Of a stretch of 64,000 nt of DNA, positions 8,967 to 17,808 are shown piece by piece. The notes below the pieces were generated by a model. The model searched no databases. It saw nothing but the letters and a program-made list of their open reading frames with translations, and was not told the origin of the DNA. Position numbers and translations under genes: made by a program. The stretch is from 39-52-133 sp035531075 (GTDB taxonomy: Bacteria > Pseudomonadota > Gammaproteobacteria > Burkholderiales > Gallionellaceae). How positions within the stretch are numbered: position 1 is the first letter of the stretch; each line of letters starts with the position of its first letter. The stretch lies in assembly GCA_035531075.1 (NCBI GenBank), contig DATKTO010000020.1:37216-101215 (forward strand), in the 5' to 3' direction.

Positions 8967-9239
8967 ATGTCCATGAACGAAATACAGATGAGTTCCATCG
9001 AAGCCTCAATCAAGGCGCTGATGGCGACCGGCAATCCGCTGGTGCCGGGTTTGCGCAGCATGTTTCCCGACGTCACCTTTGTGCGTTGCAGCGCGGGTGA
9101 AGTGGATGGCACGCCATACCGTATCAGCAATAAATATGAACTGTTTCTATTTAACTGCAGCAAGGTGTGCATCCAGCTGACTGACCGGCTCGAATCCGCC
9201 GACGGCGTCATCGTGGCCGAAGTGAAGTGCGATGTCTGA
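8967..9239 (+). CDS. Small nif-linked protein of unknown function
   Basis: This 90-residue protein starts MSMNEIQMSSIEASIKALM (ATG at 8967 behind AGGGAG). It then has PGLRSMFPDVTFVRCSAGEVDGTPYR (19 of these residues shown elsewhere as key motif FPDVTFVRC) and a C-terminal hydrophobic strand pattern (YELFLFNCSKVCIQL). There are three cysteines and no known motif. The end overlaps the next gene's ATG by eight bases, so translation of the two is coupled. The context suggests a nif accessory role; the family name is unknown to me. Confidence 0.65.
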   Translation: MSMNEIQMSSIEASIKALMATGNPLVPGLRSMFPDVTFVRCSAGEVDGTPYRISNKYELFLFNCSKVCIQLTDRLESADGVIVAEVKCDV

Positions 9240-10383
9240 CGATCTGATCCGCCTGTCCGACCCTGATATTTCCAGAGTCGAACTGGAAATGGTGGAGGCC
9301 GCCCTGTGTTCGCCGCGCTTGAGCCAGGGCAAGCTGGTCGAGGCATTCGAGGCGGCGCTGGCCGCCTGGCTGGGACGTTCGCATGCCGTGGCGGTCTCCG
9401 GTTCGACGCTGGCTGTGTGGTTGTGCATGAAAGCCTGGGAGATGCAGCCCGCAGACGAGGTCGTCACCTCGGCGCATTCATGGCACCAGATCGCGCGCGG
9501 CATTTCACTGGCCGGTGCGACGCCGGTATTCGCCGACATTGATTACTGGTCTGGCACGCTGGCGCCTGGCAAGGCTGCGGAAAAAATCACGGCAAAAACC
9601 AGGGTTATCATGGCCGGCAACACCAACGGCCATCCTGCCGACTGGCTTGGCTTGCGCGCATTGGCGCAGCAGCACGGGCTGAAACTGATCGAGGATTGCA
9701 CCGAGTCCATCGCATCGCGCTATAACGGAAAAATGGTCGGTAGCTTTGGCGACTGCGCGATTTTCGATTTCTCGCAACCTTCCGCCCTGTGTTGCGGCGA
9801 AGGCGCAATGATCGTTACCGATGATCTAGATTTCGCCCGCGCCTTGCGCTATTTGCGCGATCGCCAGCCGGAGCAGCGCTATTCCATCAGCGTCTCGCGC
9901 CTGCTGCCGCTGAACGCGCGCATCAGCGAGCTGACCGCCGCACTCGGCATTGCCCAGCTCAAGCGGGTTGACGACATCCTCGGCAAGCGCAAGCAGGTCG
10001 CGCTGTGGTACGAAGACCACATCAAGTCGTTCGAAGGCATCAAGCCTCCCTATCTCGCGCCGGATGTGAATGAGGCGCACTGGTTCCTCTATACCGTGCA
10101 TCTCGGCACGCGCTTCTCGCACAGCAGTTGCCGCGCTATTGTCGATGATATGCATACCGCCGGGGTAGAGGCCGAACTGTACAGCCACCCGCTGTATCTT
10201 GAGCGCAATTACATCGAACAGGGGTGGCGCAAGGGCAACTGCTTCGTCACCGAAAAGCTGGCGGACCGCGCCATTGCCCTGCCCTTCCACACACACCTCA
10301 GCGAAGAGCAGGTCGCTTTCATCGTGCAGACCGCCAAGGACGCGTCAGTGAATATCGGCGCCGGCGCTGCCATCTATCTCTAA
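9232..10383 (+). CDS. DegT/DnrJ/EryC1/StrS-fold protein lacking the PLP lysine
   Basis: The 383-residue product is a full-length sugar-aminotransferase fold. It has AVSGSTLAVW (phosphate loop region), the pyridine-nitrogen aspartate D155 in KLIEDCTES, and GSFGDCAIFDFS leading to GEGAM. In catalytic members a lysine lies five residues before GEG (SFHATKNLTTGEGG-type). Here residues 180-192 read FSQPSALCCGEGA, placing S184 where the lysine should be. It therefore should not form the internal aldimine and is probably not a normal aminotransferase. It overlaps the preceding small gene by eight bases and precedes a ferredoxin gene, so it belongs to the nif run. Confidence 0.8.
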   Translation: MSDDLIRLSDPDISRVELEMVEAALCSPRLSQGKLVEAFEAALAAWLGRSHAVAVSGSTLAVWLCMKAWEMQPADEVVTSAHSWHQIARGISLAGATPVFADIDYWSGTLAPGKAAEKITAKTRVIMAGNTNGHPADWLGLRALAQQHGLKLIEDCTESIASRYNGKMVGSFGDCAIFDFSQPSALCCGEGAMIVTDDLDFARALRYLRDRQPEQRYSISVSRLLPLNARISELTAALGIAQLKRVDDILGKRKQVALWYEDHIKSFEGIKPPYLAPDVNEAHWFLYTVHLGTRFSHSSCRAIVDDMHTAGVEAELYSHPLYLERNYIEQGWRKGNCFVTEKLADRAIALPFHTHLSEEQVAFIVQTAKDASVNIGAGAAIYL

Positions 10384-10418
10384 ATTTTCAATCCAATTTC
10401 AACCGAACAGGAGCCATC

Positions 10419-10718
10419 ATGCCCGACATATCCATTCAACCTTCCGGAAAAACCATCAGCGCTGCGGAAGGCAGCCGCCTGCTAGACGCACTTGTTAACA
10501 GCGGCGAAAAAATTCAGCACAAATGCGACGGCCAGGCACAGTGCGGCAGTTGCCATATCTACATCCAGGAAGGCCGCAAGAGCATCTCCAAAATACAGCG
10601 CGGCGAGAACGAGAAACTCGACAACATTGTCGGTGTCAGTTCCAAATCGCGTCTGGCCTGTCAGGTAATGCTGGGCAGCGAAAACATCAGCGTCGAACTG
10701 CTGGGATTTTCTTCCTGA
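10419..10718 (+). CDS. [2Fe-2S] ferredoxin, nif-associated
   Basis: This is a 99-residue plant/adrenodoxin-like ferredoxin with C36-X5-C42-X2-C45 (KCDGQAQCGSC) and a distal C81 (SRLACQ). Similar [2Fe-2S] proteins (FdxD/FeSII-like) are encoded near nif in other proteobacteria and act as electron carriers or protect nitrogenase from oxygen. Which applies here is unknown. The frame is open far upstream inside the DegT gene, but the ATG at 10419 behind ACAGGAGCC is the only sensible start. Confidence 0.88.
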   Translation: MPDISIQPSGKTISAAEGSRLLDALVNSGEKIQHKCDGQAQCGSCHIYIQEGRKSISKIQRGENEKLDNIVGVSSKSRLACQVMLGSENISVELLGFSS

Positions 10719-10776
10719 TTTTGATCTGCCAACTTATATCCTGCTTTAAACCGCCAAACATACAAAAGGAACCACC

Positions 10777-11610
10777 ATGCCGGACAATACTGCGATCAAC
10801 GAAATACTGGCCGGACTGGAAGCGGGGAACATTGTCCCGTTTCTGGGGCCGGGCGTGTGGACGGCTGCGTCGCCGCCCGCACATCCCGCCGACCCGTTGC
10901 AGCTGGTCGCCAAGCTCACCGAGCGTGTCACCGTGTCGCACAAGCTGCGCAAAAATCTGACCGGCGCGGCGCAATACATCGAGAATTTCAAACACCGCAA
11001 GACGCTTGTCGGGCTGATGAATACGGCCTTCCAGGACAAGGCCGCACCGAGCGAACTGCACGAATTCATCGCCTCGCTGCATAAATTGCCGCTGCTGGTG
11101 AATACCTGGTACGACGATGCGATGCAACTCGCAATGGCACAGCACCCGAACTGGGGCCAGGTACAGGGCGTGAGCCAGGCTGAACACTACGGCGAGTGGG
11201 TGCGCTATTACACGGCACAGGGGGAATTGAGCGATGCCGATGCCGCGAAGAAATGGCAAACCCTGCTGTATTGCCCGCTGGGCTCCGCCAGCCCGGCGCA
11301 GAACTACATCGTGTCTGATTCGGATTACGTCGAAATTTTAACCGAGATCGACATCCAGACGCCGATACCACCCATCGTGCAGCAACGCCGCATCGGCAAG
11401 AACTTCCTGTTTCTCGGCTGCCGCTTCAGAAACCAGCTCGACCGCATTTTCGCGCGCCAGATTATCAAGCGCTCATCATTCAAGCACTGGGCCATCATCG
11501 AGGGCGAGCTTACAAAGAATGAGGCGCGCTTTCTTGGCGAATTGAACATCACACGGCTGGACATGCCGACAGAAGATGCGCTGAAGCAATTTTCCTGCGT
11601 GGCTGCCTGA
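10777..11610 (+). CDS. SIR2-like protein at the end of the nif run
   Basis: The 277-residue protein opens with an NAD-binding SIR2-like motif, IVPFLGPGV (19-27). It continues with LPLLVNTWYDDAM and, near the end, IGKNFLFLGCRFRNQLDRI, the layout of SIR2_2-type domains. I do not see the zinc-binding CxxC pairs of protein-deacetylating sirtuins. SIR2-like domains often act as NADases in phage defence, but this copy is alone and co-directional with nif genes, 58 bases after a ferredoxin and behind AAAGGAACC. A role tied to nitrogenase or to NAD level is inference only. Confidence 0.75.
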   Translation: MPDNTAINEILAGLEAGNIVPFLGPGVWTAASPPAHPADPLQLVAKLTERVTVSHKLRKNLTGAAQYIENFKHRKTLVGLMNTAFQDKAAPSELHEFIASLHKLPLLVNTWYDDAMQLAMAQHPNWGQVQGVSQAEHYGEWVRYYTAQGELSDADAAKKWQTLLYCPLGSASPAQNYIVSDSDYVEILTEIDIQTPIPPIVQQRRIGKNFLFLGCRFRNQLDRIFARQIIKRSSFKHWAIIEGELTKNEARFLGELNITRLDMPTEDALKQFSCVAA

Positions 11611-11654
11611 TGCAGGCCCGATGCCCTAAAATGGAGGGTGAAAATAGTTTTGTG

Positions 11655-11765
11655 TAAACGGTCATTTGGCAGTACAGCACTGAGGGACTGCTTAAACTGG
11701 CAGACAAGGAGATGTACCAGGCAAAAGAATACGGCCGAAACCAGGTTTGCTTTCTGAATGCTTAA
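11655..11765 (+). pseudogene. Remnant of a GGDEF (diguanylate cyclase) C-terminus
   Basis: The frame ending at the TAA of 11763-11765 reads ADKEMYQAKEYGRNQVCFL, the classic last helix of a GGDEF domain. An in-frame TAA lies immediately before it (11694-11696), while the preceding bases continue the match in another frame (TEGLLK). It is therefore a frameshifted fragment with no start. No other gene is seen in 11611-11864. Confidence 0.7.
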
Positions 11766-11864
11766 GAAAAACCTCATCCCCATGGCGCAACATGAAGTAA
11801 CTTTTGCTCCCGATAGCCGTCAATCCTGCCTGCTCCAAGCGCAATGCTATCCAGGCATCTCTGA

Positions 11865-14800
11865 TCAGATAGTTTTGAGTGCCTGGACAATGACGCTATG
11901 ATGGCGGAATGCTTCCCGCACGTTGGCACATAATTGCTCTACATCCCAAGGCTTGGTAATAAATTTGTATACTGCTCCTTCGTTGATGGCAGCCGAGATC
12001 AATTGCTGGTTGTCGTGACCAGTCAGCATGATGCGCACAGTCGCCGGGTGTAGTGTGCGTATTTTTCTGAGCAATTCGATACCTTTCATTTCGGGCATAT
12101 TATGATCAGAGATAATGACACCCACGCGATGCGTTGCCATCAAATCGAGTGCCGCGCCGGCATTGGTGGCGGGCAATATGCGGTAGCCTTCCTGATGCAG
12201 CGCACTGGAAAGCGCTGCCAGCATGAATTCATCATCGTCCAGCAGCAGCAATATTCTCTCTTCCTGAGCTGCGCTTGCTTGCAATGACTGGATGCAATAC
12301 CCCTCTTTCATCATGCGCTCCATCTCCAGCTCCGGAACGGGACGGCTGAAATGAAACCCCTGAATTTCGTTGCAATTACGCGAGCGCAGAAATTCCAGTT
12401 GTTCCTCTGTTTCCACGCCTTCGGCTATCGTGCTCAGGTTCAGGCTGTGTGACATGGAAATGATGGCTTGCGATACAGCTGCATCTGCCGGATCGGACGT
12501 AATGTTGCGCACGAACGACTGATCAATCTTGATACGATCGATGGGTAAACGCTTGAGGTAGCTGAGCGAAGAGTAGCCGGTACCGAAGTCGTCGATGGCA
12601 ATTTTTACGCCAAGCGCCTTGATCTTGTGCAGGATGACGATGGTGCTTTCCGCATCCTGCATGATCATGCTTTCCGTTAGTTCCAGTTCCAGACATTCGG
12701 GCGGCAGTTTACTGTCGCGCAGCACTGCTGCCACAGTTTCTGCCAGGTTATTGTGCGTGAATTGCACCAATGACAAATTGACTGAAATCCTGGCTTTGGG
12801 CAGACCATCCTCCATCCATGCCTGAAGACGCGTGCAGGCTGTGCGCAGCACCCATTCGCCGATGGGATGAATCAGCCCGGTTTCCTCTGCCAGCGGTATG
12901 AAGCTGACGGGAGGCATCAAGCCATGTTTGGGGTGCTGCCAGCGCAGCAGCGCTTCCATCCCGATAATGTTGCCGTTATACAAATCAACCTGAGGCTGGT
13001 AGTGAATGACAAGTTCGTTGCGTTCGAGCGCATAACGCAAATCATTTTCCATCAGTAGCCGTTCCATCGCGCGCTTGGAAAGATCTTCGGTGTAATACTG
13101 GTAATTGTTGCGCCCCCGTTCCTTACAGCGGTAGAGAGCGCTGTCCGCATTCTTGAAGAGGGCCGTCATGTCGTCGCCATCATTCGGGAAAATACTGATA
13201 CCGATGCTGCAACTGATAAATATTTCATACTGTTCCAGTATGAATTTCTCTGACAGAGCAGCGTTGATCTTTTTTGCAACGGTACTTGCGAAAAGCGTGT
13301 CTTGCAGTTCCTCCAGCAGAATGACAAATTCGTCGCCTCCGAGGCGGCTTACCGTGTCTTCCTCGCGCAGGCAGGCAGTCAGGCGTTGCGCCACCTCCTG
13401 CAGCAACAGGTCGCCTATGGGATGGCCAAGGGTATCATTGATTATTTTAAACTTGTCCAGATCCAGGAACATGACTGCCACCATGGTGCTGTTGCGGCGC
13501 GCGTGCGCCATCGACTGATGCATGTGCGCATTCAGCAGCAGGCGATTGGGAAGCCCCGTGAGTGGGTCGTGATGGGCGAGATGTTTGAGTTTTGACTCGG
13601 ACTCTTTCATCGCGCTGATGTCCGAGAATACAGCCACGTGGTGGGTGACTTCACCCCGACCATCCTTTATTGCACTGATATTCAGCCACTCTGGGTAGAT
13701 ATCGCCATTCTTGCGCCGGTTCCATATTTCGCCTGTCCAGTGCCCCGTTTCAAGTATGGAGTTCCACATGGTGTCGTAAAACTGCTTGTCCTGACGCCCG
13801 GATTTCAGGATGGCTGCGGTCTTGCCGACCAGCTCATCCTCACGGTAACCGGTAATCGTGCTGAAAGCGCGGTTGACACTAACGATTTTCCCCTTGCCAT
13901 CTGCAATCATCACGCCCTCGGTGGTGTTCTCAAACACCGTGGCTGACAGGCGCAGTTTGTCCTCGACCTGCTTGCGTTCGGTTACATCCTGCAGCGTTCC
14001 GTTGAGGCGGATGACATTGCCTGCCACATCGTATGTGGGCTCGCCTTGACAATTCATTACCCGCTCGGTGCCGCTCTGCAATTTGATGCGGCAATCGAAA
14101 TCGAATGCGTCCCCTTTACTAATAGCATGGTTAATCGCCTTGCTGAAGTCGGGACGATCATCCGGATGAAAAAAATTAAGCGCAGCGCTGAGCGACATGG
14201 TATTCGCGTCGAAAGGTATTTTCAGGATGCGGCAAGTTTCTTCAGAAAATGTGAATTTGCGGTCGCCTATATTCCACTCCCATCCGCCAAGATGGGCGAA
14301 GCGCTGCGTCTGTGTCAGCCGCGCACGGCTTTCCAGCAGTTCATCCTGCATCATGCGATGATTGATCATGCCGGCCAGCGTGTTGGCGACGCTGCCAAGA
14401 AATTCAAATTCGCGGTCCTGCTGAATATGCCCGTGTTTCAGATACAACACCATGACCCCGACCACTATACGGTTGGACATGATGGGCACGTTGTAATGGC
14501 CGTGCGGCTTGATACCGGGATAGGTAATATCGTGGCGGTGATCAAGACAGGAGGCGTATTGGATTTCCCGGCTGGCGGCGGCACGCCCGCACAGACAATG
14601 GCCCAACGGCACGCGTGCACACGCCGTCAGCAGCATCGGGGCGAGCCCGCGCTGGGCAATCAGCGTCAGCGCGTCGTCGCCCTTGTGTAGCAGGAAGATG
14701 CCGCCCTTGGGTTCTATGGGCAACCAGGACAGCGCCAGCATAATGTCCAGCACGCGCTCGAACTGCTCCTTGAGAGGAATGTTTTCAAGACTGATGCGCA

Positions 14801-15230
14801 GGACGGCGTTCAGCGCGTTTTGCTCCTCGCTGTTGTGCTGGCGTACCAACTCGGCCTGCTTGTATTCGGTGACATCCTCGCCCAGGCAGAGAGCCCCCTC
14901 AACGCAGCCATTTTCGTTGCGCAATGGTGTGAGTCGCCACGTGATCGCGCGGCCGTCTGCGGTTATTATTTCTGTGGGGCTTTCAAATTGATCGTGCAGG
15001 CCGTATTCTCCAGACATGCTACGGCGAAATATCTGCTCTGGTTCGTCGCTTTTGTTTTGGCTGGTATACAGGTCGAACCATTTTTTCCCGATCAGCCTGG
15101 CACGGACGTCACCGATGAACGAGCAACAAAGAGCATTGATCAGTACGATCTTGCCATCCATATCCAGTACGGCGAGCGCCGCATGAGCAGCATCAAGGTC
15201 GCGTTGTTTCCACCCGTTTTGATTGTGCAT
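11865..15230 (-). CDS. PAS-GAF-PAS-PAS-GGDEF-EAL-receiver signalling protein
   Basis: This c-di-GMP turnover protein has about 1121 residues. In order I read a PAS domain (10-120), a GAF domain (145-305), two PAS domains (to about 555), a GGDEF domain with intact RLGGDEFVILLEE, an EAL domain with GMEALLRWQHP and DDFGTGYSSLSYLK, and a C-terminal receiver (from about 1000) with ILLLLDDDE, phosphoacceptor in ISDHNMPEM and TKPWD. The receiver at the C-terminus is unusual, as most are N-terminal. No transmembrane segment is seen, so it is cytoplasmic. The frame is open to a TTG at 15281; I prefer the ATG at 15230, which has ACAGG upstream. Both catalytic motifs are intact, so net activity cannot be predicted. 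Confidence 0.88.
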   Translation of the reverse strand: MHNQNGWKQRDLDAAHAALAVLDMDGKIVLINALCCSFIGDVRARLIGKKWFDLYTSQNKSDEPEQIFRRSMSGEYGLHDQFESPTEIITADGRAITWRLTPLRNENGCVEGALCLGEDVTEYKQAELVRQHNSEEQNALNAVLRISLENIPLKEQFERVLDIMLALSWLPIEPKGGIFLLHKGDDALTLIAQRGLAPMLLTACARVPLGHCLCGRAAASREIQYASCLDHRHDITYPGIKPHGHYNVPIMSNRIVVGVMVLYLKHGHIQQDREFEFLGSVANTLAGMINHRMMQDELLESRARLTQTQRFAHLGGWEWNIGDRKFTFSEETCRILKIPFDANTMSLSAALNFFHPDDRPDFSKAINHAISKGDAFDFDCRIKLQSGTERVMNCQGEPTYDVAGNVIRLNGTLQDVTERKQVEDKLRLSATVFENTTEGVMIADGKGKIVSVNRAFSTITGYREDELVGKTAAILKSGRQDKQFYDTMWNSILETGHWTGEIWNRRKNGDIYPEWLNISAIKDGRGEVTHHVAVFSDISAMKESESKLKHLAHHDPLTGLPNRLLLNAHMHQSMAHARRNSTMVAVMFLDLDKFKIINDTLGHPIGDLLLQEVAQRLTACLREEDTVSRLGGDEFVILLEELQDTLFASTVAKKINAALSEKFILEQYEIFISCSIGISIFPNDGDDMTALFKNADSALYRCKERGRNNYQYYTEDLSKRAMERLLMENDLRYALERNELVIHYQPQVDLYNGNIIGMEALLRWQHPKHGLMPPVSFIPLAEETGLIHPIGEWVLRTACTRLQAWMEDGLPKARISVNLSLVQFTHNNLAETVAAVLRDSKLPPECLELELTESMIMQDAESTIVILHKIKALGVKIAIDDFGTGYSSLSYLKRLPIDRIKIDQSFVRNITSDPADAAVSQAIISMSHSLNLSTIAEGVETEEQLEFLRSRNCNEIQGFHFSRPVPELEMERMMKEGYCIQSLQASAAQEERILLLLDDDEFMLAALSSALHQEGYRILPATNAGAALDLMATHRVGVIISDHNMPEMKGIELLRKIRTLHPATVRIMLTGHDNQQLISAAINEGAVYKFITKPWDVEQLCANVREAFRHHSVIVQALKTI

Positions 15231-15524
15231 TACGCCGTACCTGTCAGTGTTGTCAATGCAACCGCACAAATTATAGGGCAATTATTTTCTTTATGGTAGT
15301 GGCACGCCTGAGCCAAATTGGCACAAGACAAAGGCCGTTGAACACACAGCTAAAGACCTACGCAATTAAAGGTTAATATTGCACTCTGATACAACAACAG
15401 TTCATCTGGCGGAAGGTGATAGCGGCATGTTGACTGCTGTCATGGCAACATTTGCCGAGTGGTACAAGAACTCGCTCGCTACTCAGATTCATTCCGTATA
15501 ATCTGTAAAAAATTGTGTATCAAC

Positions 15525-17792
15525 ATGTCAACCATCTTCAAAAAAATTCTTGTAGTCTATCTGCTGGTGCTTGCACTGGGTGTGACGCTTTCAACGCTGA
15601 TTTACAGCAACGGGCACTCAGTCTCCAGAGCCATCAGTTCACTGGTGAACGACAACCTGCCGCATCTCAATTCAATCTCAAAATTGCGGGTTGCCATTTT
15701 TGCGCAAAAACCGCTGCTGTATGAATACTATGCCACCACCGACCGCAAAACATTTCTGCACGCCTTCGAATTAAACCAGCGCGAAATCGAAGCCAGCCTC
15801 CATACCATTCATACCTTGAGCGACGGCAATGCTCTGCTGCAAAAAATCAATGCCTACACCGATCAGATCAACCTGAATGCCGACCAGCTTGACCGAACCT
15901 TTACCACCACACCAATCGACTGGGATCGGGCTCGCGACATATTGGCTGAAGTGAGCGTCACGGAGGGCAGGGTTTCACCCATCATAGACGCCCTAGTCAC
16001 GCTGAACCAGCAGCAGGTATTCATGAGCGGTGAAAATGCGCAGTCAAGAACCGATCTGATGATCCGGATGGTAATCGGCTTCAGCCTTGTCATTTCTGTA
16101 ATCGCGATTCTGATCGGCTACCAGGTCAATGCCTACCTGTCCGAAAATGCAGAGCGAAAACGCCTTGCCATGTTCCCGGAGCGTAATCCCAGCCCGGTGC
16201 TGCGCATGACCTGGGAGGGCAAGGTGGTTTATTCCAACCCCGCCACGCAAGCTCTGCTGAGCCAGCTTCAATTTGCCGATCCCGCCCAATTGCTGCCGGA
16301 TGATTTTATACAGCGCCTCTCAGCCATTCAGTCTTCAGGGCAAGGCAGCATGGCACTGGAGTACACCATCAAGGATCGGGTGATCGATTGTTTTGTGCAT
16401 GTGCTGGAAGATTTGAACATCAGTCACATTTACATCAACGATATCACCCAGCGTAAGCAGGCCGAAGAAAAATTGCTGCACCAGGCGTATCACGACCCCA
16501 TGACCGGGCTGCCCAACCGGCGCATGTTTAATGAACATCTGCAGAATGCCATCCGTGAGGCTAACGGCGCGCAGATGATCGCCGTAACACTCGTGCGCAT
16601 CGACCGCATCAAGCTAATTCTGGAAAGTCAGGGCTATGAAGCCAGTGATAATCTGATGCAAACCCTTGCACTTCGCCTTAAAGATTTGCTGCATGCCAAC
16701 CGCGAACTGGCCAAACATGCGTTTCTTTTCCGTTTTGAAGGCGCCACTTTTGGCATTCTGCTGCGCTACTTTTCTGACAGCAACCATCTGCTGCTGCTCG
16801 CAGAAAAACTGCATGAAAGCATGAACACGCCGCTTAAGGCAAACGGCCAGGAACTCTTCTTTACACTGAGCATCGGTGCCAGCGTATTCCCGGTTGACGG
16901 ACATGATCCGGAAAACTTGAGCAGAAATGCCGAGGCTGCGGTAAACAGGGTGATTGCATCCGGCGGCAACAGCTTCCAATGCTATACGCAAGACATGAAT
17001 GAAATGGCGGAACGCTGGCTTGCGATGGAAAACGGTTTGCGGCGTGCACTGGAACGCAACGAACTGGTATTGCTGTACCAGCCGCAAATAAATGTCGCCA
17101 GCAACGCCATCATCGGCGCAGAAGCGCTGCTGCGCTGGAACCGGGACGGACAGGGATTTGTTTCACCGGCAGATTTCATCCCCCTTGCGGAAGAAACCGG
17201 ATTGATCATACCCATAGGCGAATGGGTGCTGCGCACCGCCTGCCATCAGGCCCAAGCCATACATCAGCTGGGCCACACTGACTTCGTCATGGCCGTAAAC
17301 ATTTCAGCACGTCAATTTCAACACCCTGGATTTACGCAGCTGGTGGCCCTGGTATTGCAGGAAACCGGCCTGTCCCCTACCCGGCTTGAGCTCGAAATTA
17401 CCGAAAGCCTGGCCATGCATGATGCTGAAAAAAGCATCGCCACCATGGTTGCGCTACGCACTATCGGTATCCAGCTTTCCATCGATGATTTCGGCACAGG
17501 CTATTCCTCGCTCAGTTACCTGAAGCGATTTCCCATCAACAAACTCAAGGTTGATCAGTCTTTCGTGCGCAACATGTGCAGCAATGCAAACGATGCATCC
17601 ATTGCCAAATCCGTGATCCTTCTCGGCCAGAGCCTGAACCTGACAGTGATTGCCGAAGGCGTAGAAACTCACGAACAACTGGCTTTGCTGAAGCAGTACG
17701 GCTGCGACGAAGTGCAAGGCTATTTGTTCAGCAAGCCCGTACATAAAGACAGCCTGGAACAATTTATTTCAAAGCCACACATCGCAGGCTAA
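15525..17792 (+). CDS. Membrane c-di-GMP phosphodiesterase with degenerate GGDEF
   Basis: The 755-residue protein has TM1 at about 5-25, a periplasmic helical region to about 175 and TM2 at about 180-205. A PAS-like segment, a GGDEF-fold domain and a C-terminal EAL domain follow. Where GGDEF is expected the sequence is FRFEGATFGILL, so the cyclase active site is lost. The EAL part is complete: AEALLRWN, ELEITESLAM, DDFGTGYSSLSYLKR and AEGVETHEQL. It should therefore hydrolyse c-di-GMP, with the inactive GGDEF as a possible GTP sensor. I used the ATG at 15525 just before the membrane helix rather than the GTG at 15459; neither has a strong Shine-Dalgarno. It is divergent from the gene at 15230. 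Confidence 0.88.
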   Translation: MSTIFKKILVVYLLVLALGVTLSTLIYSNGHSVSRAISSLVNDNLPHLNSISKLRVAIFAQKPLLYEYYATTDRKTFLHAFELNQREIEASLHTIHTLSDGNALLQKINAYTDQINLNADQLDRTFTTTPIDWDRARDILAEVSVTEGRVSPIIDALVTLNQQQVFMSGENAQSRTDLMIRMVIGFSLVISVIAILIGYQVNAYLSENAERKRLAMFPERNPSPVLRMTWEGKVVYSNPATQALLSQLQFADPAQLLPDDFIQRLSAIQSSGQGSMALEYTIKDRVIDCFVHVLEDLNISHIYINDITQRKQAEEKLLHQAYHDPMTGLPNRRMFNEHLQNAIREANGAQMIAVTLVRIDRIKLILESQGYEASDNLMQTLALRLKDLLHANRELAKHAFLFRFEGATFGILLRYFSDSNHLLLLAEKLHESMNTPLKANGQELFFTLSIGASVFPVDGHDPENLSRNAEAAVNRVIASGGNSFQCYTQDMNEMAERWLAMENGLRRALERNELVLLYQPQINVASNAIIGAEALLRWNRDGQGFVSPADFIPLAEETGLIIPIGEWVLRTACHQAQAIHQLGHTDFVMAVNISARQFQHPGFTQLVALVLQETGLSPTRLELEITESLAMHDAEKSIATMVALRTIGIQLSIDDFGTGYSSLSYLKRFPINKLKVDQSFVRNMCSNANDASIAKSVILLGQSLNLTVIAEGVETHEQLALLKQYGCDEVQGYLFSKPVHKDSLEQFISKPHIAG

Positions 17793-17808
17793 ACATGCCA
17801 CGCACAAT

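Noticed and set aside
10777..11610. SIR2 gene as part of a known phage-defence pair
   Set aside because: No Argonaute, HerA, Thoeris TIR or DSR-type partner domain is adjacent; the neighbours are nif genes.
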